Assembly: GCF_009866965.1 (NCBI RefSeq)
Contig: NZ_SPKJ01000010.1
Location: 1 to 64,000 of the forward strand
Source: Propylenella binzhouense
Lineage (GTDB): Bacteria > Pseudomonadota > Alphaproteobacteria > Rhizobiales > Afifellaceae
Direction of reading: 5' to 3'
DNA length: 64,000 bases
Both the position numbers and the translations under genes were made by a program. This document shows, piece by piece, positions 1 to 8,239 of the stretch. Every line of letters begins with the position of its first letter. Positions within the stretch are counted from its first letter, which is position 1. Below the pieces are notes generated by a model, which saw only the letters and a list, made by a program, of their open reading frames with translations, was not told where the DNA came from and made no database searches.

Positions 1-570
1 GCGCCGGCGCCGGCCCCCCAGGCCGCGGCCGGCGGCGGGCGGGCGCTCACCGGCAAGGGCTCGTTCGAGGTGGCGGCGCCGCCCTCCGCGATCTGGCGCG
101 CGCTGCTCGATCCGGAGACGCTCCGAAAGGTCGTTCCGGGCGCGCATACGGTGAATGTTGTGGGCGAGAACCATTATCAGGCCGAGGTCTCGCTCGGCGT
201 CGGTCCGATCAAGGGCCGGTTCGTCGCCGACGTGCGCCTCAGCGATCTCGAGACCGAGCGCTTCGCGCGGCTCGCGGGCGGCATGACCGGACCGCTCGGC
301 GGTTCCGAGGGCACCGGGGACGTGACGATCACGCCGACCGATGCCGGGTGCCGGCTCGACTACGTCTATTCCGTCGTCGTGAGCGGCAAGGTCGCCTCCG
401 TCGGCGGGCGCATGATGGAGCGCGCCGCGGAGATCATCATCGGCCAGTTCTTCGAGCGGCTCGCGGCCACGGTCGGCGCGCCGGCGGTCGGCGGAACGGC
501 CTCGGCCCGCGCCGGCGGCCTTGCCGGTGCGCTGGCGTTCCTGCGCAGCCTGCTAGGGAGGGGGCAGTGA
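1..570 (+). CDS. CoxG-like SRPBCC domain, partial (probable C-terminus of a molybdenum hydroxylase large subunit)
   Basis: The reading frame is open from the first base, so the gene begins outside the window. The first 15 residues are an Ala/Pro/Gly-rich linker, followed by a complete CoxG (carbon monoxide dehydrogenase subunit G, SRPBCC/START-like) domain of about 150 residues starting at LTGKGSFEV and containing the typical VVPG turn. CoxG helps cofactor loading or membrane attachment of CO dehydrogenase. A linker in front suggests the domain is fused to the C-terminus of another protein; a xanthine-dehydrogenase-type large subunit is the natural candidate because the FAD and 2Fe-2S subunits follow directly. 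The stop overlaps the next start (GTGA). The fusion is inference; the domain call is firm. Confidence 0.8.
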   Translation, partial: APAPAPQAAAGGGRALTGKGSFEVAAPPSAIWRALLDPETLRKVVPGAHTVNVVGENHYQAEVSLGVGPIKGRFVADVRLSDLETERFARLAGGMTGPLGGSEGTGDVTITPTDAGCRLDYVYSVVVSGKVASVGGRMMERAAEIIIGQFFERLAATVGAPAVGGTASARAGGLAGALAFLRSLLGRGQ

Positions 571-1385
571 AACCGAAAAGCTTCGCCTATGTCCGCCCCG
601 ACAGCGTCGAGGAGGCGGTCGATCTCCTCGCCCAGCACGGCGAGGACGCGCGCATCATCGCCGGGGGGCAGTCGCTCATGGCGATGCTCAACCTGCGGCT
701 CGTCGAGCCGAGCATCCTCGTCGACATCTCGCAGCTGAAGGAGCTCTCGGAGATCGGCGTGCGGGACGGCGCGGTCGAAGTCGGCGCGTCCGTGACCCAG
801 GCGCGGCTGCTCGCCTGGCCGGAGCTCAAGGCCCGGGCACCTTTCATTGCCCTGGCGCTGCCCTGGGTGGGGCATTTCCAGACGCGCAACCGCGGCACCG
901 TCTGCGGCTCGATCGCGCATGCCGATCCGAGCTCCGAGCTGCCGCTCTCGCTCCGGCTTCTCGGCGGCGAGGTCGTGCTGCGGTCGAAGAAGGGCAGCCG
1001 CAAGGTCAAGGCGGAGGCGTTCCAGCAGGGGCTCCTCACGACGGCGCGCCGGCCCGACGAGCTGATCACCGCCGTCCGCTTTCCGGTCGGGGTCGGAGCG
1101 GAGGGCGCCGGCTTCCGCGAGGTGGCGCGCCGGCACGGCGACTTTGCGATCGTGGCGGTCGGTGCGGTAAAGGTCGCCGGCAGCATCAGGGTTGCCGTCG
1201 GCGGCGTGGCCGACCGGCCCGGCTTGCTCGAGCTGCCGGCAGGAGGCTCCGAAGCCGAGCGCAGGCAGGCGATCGAGGACTTCGCCTGGGAGCTCGGCGG
1301 CTACGACGATATCCACGCCAGCGCACGCTACCGGCGCGACCTGGTCCGCCGGCTGGCGCCCATCATCATTTCAGAGGCCGCCTGA
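567..1385 (+). CDS. FAD-binding subunit of a molybdenum hydroxylase (CoxM/CutM type)
   Basis: 272 residues, the usual length for CoxM-type subunits, which carry FAD and pass electrons from the 2Fe-2S subunit to the final acceptor. The N-terminal FAD-binding motif IIAGGQSL lies near residue 30 and the second FAD motif around TVCGSIAHADPSSE near residue 110; a CO dehydrogenase flavoprotein C-terminal domain follows. The GTG start at 567 is chosen because it overlaps the preceding stop as GTGA, has a G-rich Shine-Dalgarno (AGGGAGGGGG), and begins with the family pattern KPKSFAYVRP. A longer reading in the same frame runs antiparallel through the CoxG domain codons and is rejected. Substrate cannot be told from this subunit. 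Confidence 0.92.
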   Translation: MKPKSFAYVRPDSVEEAVDLLAQHGEDARIIAGGQSLMAMLNLRLVEPSILVDISQLKELSEIGVRDGAVEVGASVTQARLLAWPELKARAPFIALALPWVGHFQTRNRGTVCGSIAHADPSSELPLSLRLLGGEVVLRSKKGSRKVKAEAFQQGLLTTARRPDELITAVRFPVGVGAEGAGFREVARRHGDFAIVAVGAVKVAGSIRVAVGGVADRPGLLELPAGGSEAERRQAIEDFAWELGGYDDIHASARYRRDLVRRLAPIIISEAA

Positions 1386-1912
1386 TGCGCCGTATCGAAC
1401 GCGATGAGATCGTTTCCGTCAGCTTCGAGCTGAACGGCAAAAGGGCCGCGGGCACTGCGCAGCCGCGCACGCTCCTGAGCGACTTCCTGCGGCAGACGCT
1501 CGGCGCGACCGGAACGCATGTGGGCTGCGAGCATGGCGTCTGCGGCTGCTGCACGGTCATGATCGACGGCGTGGCGTGCCGGTCCTGCCTCACGCTCGCG
1601 GTGCAGGTCGAGGGCCGCCGCGTGGAGACGGTGGAATCGCTCGCCGGCGACGAGGACCGGCTGAACGCGCTTCAGCGCGCCTTCAACAAGCATCACGCCC
1701 TCCAGTGCGGCTTCTGCACGCCCGGCATCCTGATGTCCTTCACCGACTATCTCGGGCGGAACCCGAAGCCGAGCGAGGACGAGGTGCGCGAGGTGCTCGG
1801 CGGCCACATCTGCCGCTGCACCGGCTATGCCGGGCTGGTGGCGGCCGTCCTCGATGCGGCCCGGGAGATGCGCGGCGAGACCGAGCCGGAAGGCGAGCCG
1901 CATGCCGCCTGA
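1385..1912 (+). CDS. 2Fe-2S subunit of a molybdenum hydroxylase (CoxS/CutS type)
   Basis: 175 residues. The N-terminal plant-ferredoxin-type cluster is bound by the cysteines of GCEHGVCGCC and the following CRSC; the C-terminal four-helix domain binds the second cluster through CGFCTPG and CRCTGY. Both sets are intact. It transfers electrons from the molybdopterin site to the FAD subunit. The start overlaps the stop of the FAD subunit (TGATG), so the three subunits are translationally coupled. Such hydroxylases insert water-derived oxygen into aromatic or N-heteroaromatic rings, or oxidise CO; the catabolic neighbours here favour a ring hydroxylase over CO dehydrogenase, but the active-site loop is outside the window. 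Confidence 0.95.
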   Translation: MRRIERDEIVSVSFELNGKRAAGTAQPRTLLSDFLRQTLGATGTHVGCEHGVCGCCTVMIDGVACRSCLTLAVQVEGRRVETVESLAGDEDRLNALQRAFNKHHALQCGFCTPGILMSFTDYLGRNPKPSEDEVREVLGGHICRCTGYAGLVAAVLDAAREMRGETEPEGEPHAA

Positions 1913-2966
1913 GGATTCGATGGGCGTTGACAGCCAGCCGCCGGCGACCTTCCAGGAGCCGCTCCCGATCGGGAGCTGGCGCGAGATCGCCGACGGCATC
2001 TTCCGCCTCAGCATTCCCGTCCCCTTCCGCGGCCTCCGGCAGGTCAATCTCTGGCTCATCCGCGACGGGTCCGGCTGGACCATGGTCGATTGCGGCTGGG
2101 GCGACCAGGAGACGCGGGACCTGATCACGGCCGCCTGGGACGACATTCTGGGCGGGCGGCCGGTCACGCGGCTGGTGGTGACCCATTTCCATCCCGACCA
2201 CATGGGCAATTGCGCCTGGATCGCGAGCCACTGGAACCTGCTGCCGCACGTGACCCAGACCGAGTGGATGGCGGCAAATCTCGCCGTCCGGAACCTCTAC
2301 AGCGACGATGTCGAGACGCGGGCGCGCTTCTTCGTCCAGAACGGCCTCTCGGAGGAGCTGCTGCAGGTCTTCCACGACGGCGTGATCCTCTATCACCGCG
2401 GCGTCGACCTGCCCGAGCAGTTCTGCCGGCTGCGCGACGGCGAGGACCTCCGGATCGACGGGCGTGACTGGCGGATCATCACGGGCGCCGGGCATTCGCC
2501 CGAGATGGCGACGCTCTACGACCGGGCGCGCGACATCTATCTCGCCGGCGACCAGATCCTGCCGAAGATCACGAGCAATGTGAGCGTCTGGCCCTGGGAG
2601 CCGCTCGCCGACCCCCTCTACGACTTCCTGACCTCGCTCGAGCGGATCGCGACGATCGTGCCGGACAGCGCGATCGTACTGCCCTCGCACCGCGATCCGT
2701 TCCGCGGCCCCCGCCGGCGGGTGGCGGAGCTGAAGGCGCACCATGCCCACCGGCTCGAGGTGCTCAAGGCTGACATGCGCCGGCAGGGCGAGGCCTCGGC
2801 CGGGGCGTGCCTGGCGGCGCTCTTCCAGGGTACGCTTGACGGCCACCAGGTGGCGTTCGCAATGGCCGAGGCGCTGGCGCATCTCAACTACCTCGTCCGG
2901 CGCGGCGAGGCCGAGCGCATCGAACGGTCAGACGGCTCCGTCCGGTTCAAGCTGATCGAAGATTGA
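1902..2966 (+). CDS. Metallo-beta-lactamase-fold hydrolase
   Basis: 354 residues from the ATG at 1902; an ATG at 1920 with a TGAGGA ribosome site is an alternative. The metal-binding signature HFHPDHMGN is present near residue 103, followed by the distal ligands in GHSPEM and PSHRDPF, so a binuclear metal site should be intact. A C-terminal helical segment (winged-helix-like, common in this subgroup) covers the last 80 residues. Enzymes of this type cleave thioesters, lactones or other esters. It overlaps the 2Fe-2S gene by 11 bases and so belongs to the molybdenum-hydroxylase operon; a role in hydrolysing a ring-opened or CoA-bound intermediate is inferred. Confidence 0.85.
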   Translation: MPPEDSMGVDSQPPATFQEPLPIGSWREIADGIFRLSIPVPFRGLRQVNLWLIRDGSGWTMVDCGWGDQETRDLITAAWDDILGGRPVTRLVVTHFHPDHMGNCAWIASHWNLLPHVTQTEWMAANLAVRNLYSDDVETRARFFVQNGLSEELLQVFHDGVILYHRGVDLPEQFCRLRDGEDLRIDGRDWRIITGAGHSPEMATLYDRARDIYLAGDQILPKITSNVSVWPWEPLADPLYDFLTSLERIATIVPDSAIVLPSHRDPFRGPRRRVAELKAHHAHRLEVLKADMRRQGEASAGACLAALFQGTLDGHQVAFAMAEALAHLNYLVRRGEAERIERSDGSVRFKLIED

Positions 2967-2992
2967 ACGAACCACCTTCTGAGGAGGCAAGA

Positions 2993-3463
2993 ATGACCAA
3001 GACCCCGACCCGCGAGCTCGTCACGATCGACGGCGTGAACGTCGTGCTGCAGCGCGACCAGTCGCCCATGATCAACGGCGGCATTCTCGAGATGGCCGAG
3101 ATGTTCCGCATGTTCAACATCTTCGACGAGAAGTTCCAGCCGAGCAACCTGAACCTCGCCGACGGCAAGCCGCTCCGCCTCTACGACGGCAAGACCGTGA
3201 AGGTGGATCTCTCCAAGCGCAGCAAGGAGGACATGGGCTTCTGGCACCGGAACATCGACGCGCACGAGATCATCTTCTGCGTGAAGGGCGCGCTCGACTG
3301 GGAGACCGAGATGGGCGAGCGCACCATGCATCCGGGCGACATGCTGTTCATCCCGCGCGGCATCGCCCACCGCTCCAAGCTGTCGAAGGATTCCGCTGAC
3401 GAGAACGTGCTGATCGAGCTCAAGATCAGCGAGCCGATCGCCTACGTGGCCGAGAACAAGTGA
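2993..3463 (+). CDS. Cupin-domain protein (possible ring-cleavage or small-molecule binding protein)
   Basis: 156 residues with a perfect GAGGAGG ribosome site six bases before the ATG at 2993. The cupin motif 1 region reads WHRNIDAHEIIF and motif 2 reads HPGDMLFIPRGIAH, giving His/Glu/His ligands for a metal. The arrangement recalls 3-hydroxyanthranilate or homogentisate dioxygenase-like cupins, but the protein is shorter than homogentisate dioxygenase, and cupins are functionally diverse. Its position between a metallo-hydrolase and an enol-lactonase-like hydrolase, downstream of a ring hydroxylase, makes a dioxygenase or an isomerase of the same pathway plausible. Function is not established. 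Confidence 0.85.
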   Translation: MTKTPTRELVTIDGVNVVLQRDQSPMINGGILEMAEMFRMFNIFDEKFQPSNLNLADGKPLRLYDGKTVKVDLSKRSKEDMGFWHRNIDAHEIIFCVKGALDWETEMGERTMHPGDMLFIPRGIAHRSKLSKDSADENVLIELKISEPIAYVAENK

Positions 3464-3496
3464 GCCGCGGCTCGCTCAAGAGGACGGTTCGGAACC

Positions 3497-4285
3497 ATGT
3501 TCATTGAATCGAACGGCGTGAAGTTCCACTGCGAGCTGGCCGGCCCGGAAGGCGCGCCCTGGATCACCTTCTCGCACGCGCTCGCCAACAACCTCACGCT
3601 CTGGGACGACGTCGCGGCGAAGCTCAGCGACCGCTATCGCGTCCTGCGCTACGATCATCGCGGCCACGGCCAGACCGAGGCCGTGCCGGGGCCGTACACC
3701 TTCCCGATGCTGATCGAGGACGTGCTCGGGATCTGGGACAAGCTCGGCGTCGATCGCAGCCACTGGGTCGGACTCTCGATCGGCGGCATGATCGGCTACG
3801 GGCTCGGCATCGAGCATCCGGAGCGGCTGCGCACGATCGTGGCCTGCGATTCCCGGCCCGACGCGCCGCCCGACTACGCGGCCTATTTCCAGTCGCGCAT
3901 CGACAAGGCGCGCGAGAAGGGGATGGAAGGCGTCGTCGAGCCCACCATCGAGCGCTGGTTCACCCCGGAGACGCGCGCCAAGAACCCGCCCGTCCTCGAC
4001 AAGGTGCGCAACATGATCCGCACCACCAACCCGGTCGGGCACGAGGGCTGCTGCGAGGCGCTGAAGACGCTTGCCTTCGGTCCTCGGCTCCACGAGATCA
4101 CCGTGCCGACGCTGATCCTGGGCGGCGCCAAGGACAAGGGCGCGCCGCCCGAGGCGCTCGCCGAGGCGGCCGCCAAGATCCCGGGCGCCGAGCACGCCGT
4201 GATCCCCGATGCCGGGCACATCACCGCGCTCGAGAACCCGGACGCCTTCATGGCGGTGCTCGAGGCCTTCCTGGCCAAGCACTGA
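3497..4285 (+). CDS. Alpha/beta hydrolase, 3-oxoadipate enol-lactonase-like
   Basis: 262 residues, the length of PcaD. The oxyanion-hole region, the nucleophile elbow GLSIGGMIG (Ser near residue 96) and the catalytic His in DAGHITALE near the C-terminus are visible, with the acid in the usual strand after LGGAKD. PcaD-type enzymes open 3-oxoadipate enol-lactone, but many paralogues hydrolyse other ring-cleavage lactones or C-C bonds. It follows the cupin gene by 33 bases on the same strand. A second enol-lactonase-like gene is at 53,140, in the other catabolic island, so this copy is probably dedicated to the hydroxylase/cupin pathway. Confidence 0.88.
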   Translation: MFIESNGVKFHCELAGPEGAPWITFSHALANNLTLWDDVAAKLSDRYRVLRYDHRGHGQTEAVPGPYTFPMLIEDVLGIWDKLGVDRSHWVGLSIGGMIGYGLGIEHPERLRTIVACDSRPDAPPDYAAYFQSRIDKAREKGMEGVVEPTIERWFTPETRAKNPPVLDKVRNMIRTTNPVGHEGCCEALKTLAFGPRLHEITVPTLILGGAKDKGAPPEALAEAAAKIPGAEHAVIPDAGHITALENPDAFMAVLEAFLAKH

Positions 4286-4350
4286 GGCTGACACACCAGA
4301 CCGACGCCGCCTGCGGAGCCGCGGGCGGCGTCCTGCCGAACGGATGGATT

Positions 4351-5256
4351 ATGCCGGTACCTGCCCCGAACGAGACCTTCACCGCCACGATGACCGACGG
4401 GCTGGCGGTCCCGATCCGACGCTACGGCCGACCGGGCGGGACGCGCCTCGTCGTCAGCCACGGCAACGGCTTCGCGGTCGATGGCTACCGCGTCTTCTGG
4501 GAGCCGCTCACCGAGCGCTTCGACGTGCTCGTCTTCGACATGCGCAACCACGGCCGGACCGAGCCGACGGGGGCGGACGGCCACCATTACGAGCAGATGG
4601 CGAAGGACATCGAGTCCGTCGCATCCGAGGTCGAGGCGGCCCTCGGGAAGGCGCCGACGGTCGGCGTGTTCCACTCGATGTCGTCGCGCGCGGCGATGAA
4701 GCAGGCCGTGGAGCGCGGCTCCCCCTGGGACGCGCTCGTCCTGTTCGACCCGCCGAACGTGCCGCCGAGGGACCATCCCCTCTACGAAGCGATGCGGGTT
4801 TTCGAGCTGAGGCTGCTCGAGTTCGCCGCCAACAGGCCGGACCGCTTCGCCTCTGTCGGCGAACTCGCCGGGCTCTTCCGCGGGAACAAGGCGAGCAGCC
4901 GCTGGGACGAGCAGGCGAAGGACGACATGGCCGAAGCCGTCCTGCGGCCGCGTCCGAACGGCGAAGGCTATGAGCTGGTCTGCCGGCGCGAGCTGGAGGC
5001 GTCGATCTATCTTGCCGCGCTTACGCTCGATCTCTGGCCGAAGGCGTCGGAGTTCGGCGGGCCGATGAAGATGATCGGCGCGGATCACGAGCTGGTGCCG
5101 AACACCGCGACCGCCAAGGCCAACCATGCGCTCGCGACGGAAAACGGCTACGAATACGAGGCGGTGCCGAAGACCGGCCATCTCCTTCAGATCGAGCAGC
5201 CGGAGGCCTGCCGCGCCGCGATGCTGTCGTTCCTCGAGAAGCTGAAGCTCGCCTGA
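4351..5256 (+). CDS. Alpha/beta hydrolase
   Basis: 301 residues with an alpha/beta-hydrolase core: the HGNGF oxyanion loop near residue 37, a nucleophile elbow HSMSSRAA (Ser near residue 110) that departs from the usual GxSxG because the first Gly is replaced by His, and the catalytic His in KTGHLLQIEQP near residue 275. The acid should be in the GADHELVP loop. It is the last gene of the plus-strand run that starts with the molybdenum hydroxylase. The substrate is unknown; the altered elbow (HSMSS) sets it apart from the enol-lactonase-like gene just upstream. Confidence 0.85.
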   Translation: MPVPAPNETFTATMTDGLAVPIRRYGRPGGTRLVVSHGNGFAVDGYRVFWEPLTERFDVLVFDMRNHGRTEPTGADGHHYEQMAKDIESVASEVEAALGKAPTVGVFHSMSSRAAMKQAVERGSPWDALVLFDPPNVPPRDHPLYEAMRVFELRLLEFAANRPDRFASVGELAGLFRGNKASSRWDEQAKDDMAEAVLRPRPNGEGYELVCRRELEASIYLAALTLDLWPKASEFGGPMKMIGADHELVPNTATAKANHALATENGYEYEAVPKTGHLLQIEQPEACRAAMLSFLEKLKLA

Positions 5257-5392
5257 GGGCGGAGGAAGACGGGCGGCCGCATGTCCGGGCGGCCGCCGCG
5301 CGACCGCTCATCCGGTTCAGTGGAGATCGGCGGCGCATCCCGGTAGAGGCCGGTCCGCGTCCGGCGGATGCCATTCGACAGCAACACGAACA

Positions 5393-5418
5393 GGGCGGCC
5401 GCGCGTGCGCGGCGGCCC
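5393..5418 (-). terminator. Possible terminator hairpin between convergent genes
   Basis: A 12-bp stem with one mismatch and a two-base loop (5393-5404 with 5407-5418) lies just past the stop of the minus-strand ubiX gene. On the minus strand it is followed by a moderately T-rich tract, not a clean run. The rest of the 181-bp convergent gap (5257-5437) is GC-rich with NotI-like palindromes and no gene. Confidence 0.35.
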
Positions 5419-5437
5419 CTGCGTCGTTCCGATCGGC

Positions 5438-6076
5438 TCAGAGCTTGCCGGGGAGAGCGGGCTCGGGCGTGACGGCGGGTTCCTCCCGGCGACGCTCCGC
5501 CGCGACGCCCTCGGTGTCCTCGCGCCACCGCTTCACGATATGCGCGTCGATATCGAAGAGGTCCAGCGCGCGGCCGACCGTCTGGTTGACGATGTCGTCG
5601 ATCGTCTGCGGCCGGTGATAGAAGGCCGGAACCGGCGGCATGACGATCGCGCCGTTGCGCGTCGCCTGGTCCATCAGCGCTATGTGGCCGGCATGGAGCG
5701 GGGTTTCGCGGAAGAGCAGCACGAGGCGCCGCCGCTCCTTCAGGCAGACGTCGGCCGCCCTGACGACGAGCTCGTCGTTGTAGGAATGCGCGATCCCGCT
5801 CAGCGTCTTGGCGGAGCAGGGCGCGACGAACATGCCGAGCGTCTTGAAGGAGCCCGACGAGATGCCGGCGCCGATGTCGCGGAACTGGTAGAGCCGGTCG
5901 GCGAGGGCGCGCACGTCCTCGAGGCTGAAATCCGTCTCCTCGGTGATGGTCCGGGCGGCCGAGGGCGAGATGATGACGTGGCTCTCGATGTCTTCGATGT
6001 GACGGAGCACCTGCAGCGTGCGGATGCCGTAGATCACTCCCGAGGCGCCGGTGAGGGCGACGATCAGGCGCTTCAT
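5438..6076 (-). CDS. ubiX: UbiX/Pad1-type flavin prenyltransferase
   Basis: 212 residues. UbiX joins dimethylallyl phosphate to FMN to make prenylated FMN, the cofactor of UbiD decarboxylases. The FMN-binding start LTGASGVIYG, the CSAKTLSGIA segment near residue 100, RETPLH near residue 135 and PAFYHRP near residue 165 are the family hallmarks and all are intact. It is the only UbiX visible while four UbiD genes lie within 20 kb, so it probably serves them all. It overlaps the upstream maoC-type gene (ATGA), placing it at the end of an operon with the acyl-CoA ligase and the UbiD at 8240. The last 25 residues are a Pro/Glu-rich tail not needed for the fold. Confidence 0.95.
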   Translation of the reverse strand: MKRLIVALTGASGVIYGIRTLQVLRHIEDIESHVIISPSAARTITEETDFSLEDVRALADRLYQFRDIGAGISSGSFKTLGMFVAPCSAKTLSGIAHSYNDELVVRAADVCLKERRRLVLLFRETPLHAGHIALMDQATRNGAIVMPPVPAFYHRPQTIDDIVNQTVGRALDLFDIDAHIVKRWREDTEGVAAERRREEPAVTPEPALPGKL

Positions 6077-6597
6077 GCTCGTTTCTCCGAACGCGGTACG
6101 ACGAGGGTCGGCCGCATCCTCTGGACCAGTTCGCCGCGCTGATTGAAGGTCTCGACCCGCATGACGACCTTGCCGATGTCCGGACGCGAGCGGGACGGCT
6201 CGATGCTCTCGATGGTGGCCGTCACCCGCAGAACGTCGCCCGGACGGACGGCGCGCGGCCAGGCGATCTCGCCGACGCCGGCGCCGACGAGCCCGCCGGC
6301 GATCGGCGTCGCCTGGACGAAGAGACGCATCGTGACCGCCGCCGTGTGCCAGCCGCTGGCGACCAGCATGCCGAAGAAGGTGCTCCGGGCGGCCTCCGGG
6401 TCGGTGTGGAAGGCCTGCGGATCATAGGCGCCGGCGAAGGTCTGGATCTCGGGAAGCGTCATCTCGTAGGCGGTGGAGACGAAGCTCTGGCCCACCGAGA
6501 GGTCCTCGAAGGCGAGCGCCTTCCGATCGTCCTGCGCTGCCGTCTCGCCCATCGTCTCCCGTCCGGGCGGCGGAACGGCCGCCTCGCATGCGCTCAT
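6073..6597 (-). CDS. MaoC-type (R)-hydratase / hot-dog dehydratase
   Basis: 174 residues with a single hot-dog domain. The catalytic loop is DPQAFHTDPEAA near residue 60, carrying the Asp/His pair of MaoC hydratases, and ASGWHTAAVTMR follows as expected. MaoC proteins hydrate or dehydrate enoyl-CoA esters. The gene lies between an acyl-CoA ligase and ubiX in an all-minus operon, so its substrate is likely the CoA ester made by the ligase or a UbiD product. An internal Met at residue 16 could be the true start because the first 15 residues are not part of the fold. Confidence 0.88.
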   Translation of the reverse strand: MSACEAAVPPPGRETMGETAAQDDRKALAFEDLSVGQSFVSTAYEMTLPEIQTFAGAYDPQAFHTDPEAARSTFFGMLVASGWHTAAVTMRLFVQATPIAGGLVGAGVGEIAWPRAVRPGDVLRVTATIESIEPSRSRPDIGKVVMRVETFNQRGELVQRMRPTLVVPRSEKRA

Positions 6598-6604
6598 TCC
6601 CGGG

Positions 6605-8170
6605 TCACGCCATCGCTTGCAGGCTCGGCAGGGATTCGCGAAGCTTGTCCCTGAGGACCTTGCCGCGGTCGCTCTTCGGCAGGCTTTCCGCCATGTAGAC
6701 GCGCTTCGGCACCTTGGCGTGCGGCAGGCGGCTCTTGCAGAATTCCAGGATCTGCTCGGGCGTGACGTCCGGCCGCTTGGGCACCACGACGCAGACGACC
6801 TCCTCCCCGTAGATCGGGTCCGGAACGCCGACCGCCGCGCCCTCGAAGACGAGGTCCGAGGACATCAGCACGTTGTCGATCTCGACCGGCGAGATGTTCA
6901 TGCCGCCGCGGATGATGAGATCCTTGGTCCGGCCGGTCACGGTGATGAAGCCCTCGTCGTCGCGGACGGCGAGGTCGCCGGTCTTGGTGCGCAGCCCCCG
7001 CACCGGCTCAAGGCTGCCGTCGTCCCGGAGCGTGCCGAGGGCGGTCTGCGGGCCGCCGATCGTGACTTCGCCCTCGACGCCCGGCGGGCAGACGTTGCCG
7101 GCCTCGTCGACGATCGCGAATTCCTGGTGCTTGGCCGGCAGGCCGACCGTGCCGCGCTTCCACTTGTAATGCCGGTTGCCGCAGATCCAGCCGGCCTCGG
7201 ACATGCCGTAGAGCTGCAGGAGCTTGATGCCGTACATGGTCTCGAACTTCGTCCACTGCTCGGGGCTGAGCGGCGCCGTCGAGCAGGTCATGAGGCGAAG
7301 CGTGGGGATGTCGTCTCCCGTGTAGCCGAGCGGCTTGTTGAGGAGCATGTTCACCACCGTCGGCACGCCGGCCGAGAAGGTGATGCCGTATTTCTGGATC
7401 CACTCGAAGAAGCGGCTGTGCGAGAAGCGCTTGGCGATGTGGAGCGTGCAGCCGACCTCCAGGAACGGCATGAAGCTCAGGATCTGCGCCGAGTTCCACC
7501 CGAAGGAGCGGTATTCGAGCGTGCGGTCGTCCTCGGTGAGGCCCAGCATGTCGAGGGTGGAAAGGCCGCTCAGCCAGTAGGCCGCGTGGTCGTAGACCAC
7601 CATCTTCGGCCGGCTTGTCGTGCCGGACGTGCAGAAGATGCAGGCGAGGTCGGCGGGCTCGTTGCGCTCCGGCAGGCTTGCCGGATCGGTGCCGGAGGGG
7701 AGCGCCGAAAAGAACGCATCCTCAGGATCGGCCGGCCCGCCATCCGTCCAGCCGGCGAAGCGGATGCAGCGGTAGTCGGCCGCGAGCTGGCTGACGTCGA
7801 TGTCCTTGTGATGCAGGACGAGCTTCGGGTCGGCGAGCCGGGAGAGGTCGATCAGGTGCTCGCTGTTGAGCTCGATGTTGAGCGGGCAGACCACGGCCCC
7901 GAGCCGCCAGATTCCGAGCCAGATGAGGAGCTTCTCGACGCACTCGTCGGACAGGAGCAGGACCTTGTCGCCCTTGCCGACGCCGAGCGCGTTCAGGTGG
8001 CCGGCAATGTCGTCGGCCACCGACTTCAGCTTTCCGAACGCGATCTCCTTGCCCTGATCGAGATCGACGATGGCGCGCTTCATCGGGTCGCGCACCGCGT
8101 ACTTCGCGAGCAGGTCGGCGATCGACTGGAAGGGGATGTCCAGCTGATGGTCGCCGAAGACGTTCTGCAT
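6605..8170 (-). CDS. Acyl-CoA ligase (AMP-binding family)
   Basis: 521 residues. It should activate a carboxylic acid with ATP and CoA through an acyl-adenylate. The phosphate-binding motif CTSGTTSRPK lies near residue 180, the A5 motif YGMSEAG near residue 320, the hinge region TKTGDLAV near residue 395, and the catalytic Lys in DRGKVLRDKL near the C-terminus. A good ribosome site (GGGAGGA) precedes the ATG. It is encoded between a UbiD and a MaoC hydratase, so an aromatic or unsaturated acid is a sensible substrate, but specificity residues cannot be read off with confidence. Confidence 0.92.
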   Translation of the reverse strand: MQNVFGDHQLDIPFQSIADLLAKYAVRDPMKRAIVDLDQGKEIAFGKLKSVADDIAGHLNALGVGKGDKVLLLSDECVEKLLIWLGIWRLGAVVCPLNIELNSEHLIDLSRLADPKLVLHHKDIDVSQLAADYRCIRFAGWTDGGPADPEDAFFSALPSGTDPASLPERNEPADLACIFCTSGTTSRPKMVVYDHAAYWLSGLSTLDMLGLTEDDRTLEYRSFGWNSAQILSFMPFLEVGCTLHIAKRFSHSRFFEWIQKYGITFSAGVPTVVNMLLNKPLGYTGDDIPTLRLMTCSTAPLSPEQWTKFETMYGIKLLQLYGMSEAGWICGNRHYKWKRGTVGLPAKHQEFAIVDEAGNVCPPGVEGEVTIGGPQTALGTLRDDGSLEPVRGLRTKTGDLAVRDDEGFITVTGRTKDLIIRGGMNISPVEIDNVLMSSDLVFEGAAVGVPDPIYGEEVVCVVVPKRPDVTPEQILEFCKSRLPHAKVPKRVYMAESLPKSDRGKVLRDKLRESLPSLQAMA

Positions 8171-8239
8171 CTCTCGTTCCTCCCTCGGAAAGCGGGCGGG
8201 AGCGGCCGTCGCCCTAGCCGGCGCGGCCGCTTCTCTGGC

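Noticed and set aside
5257-5437. GCGGCCGC-type palindromes in the gap before ubiX, considered as a mobile or regulatory repeat
   Set aside because: Such palindromes are expected at this GC content and are not repeated elsewhere as a unit.
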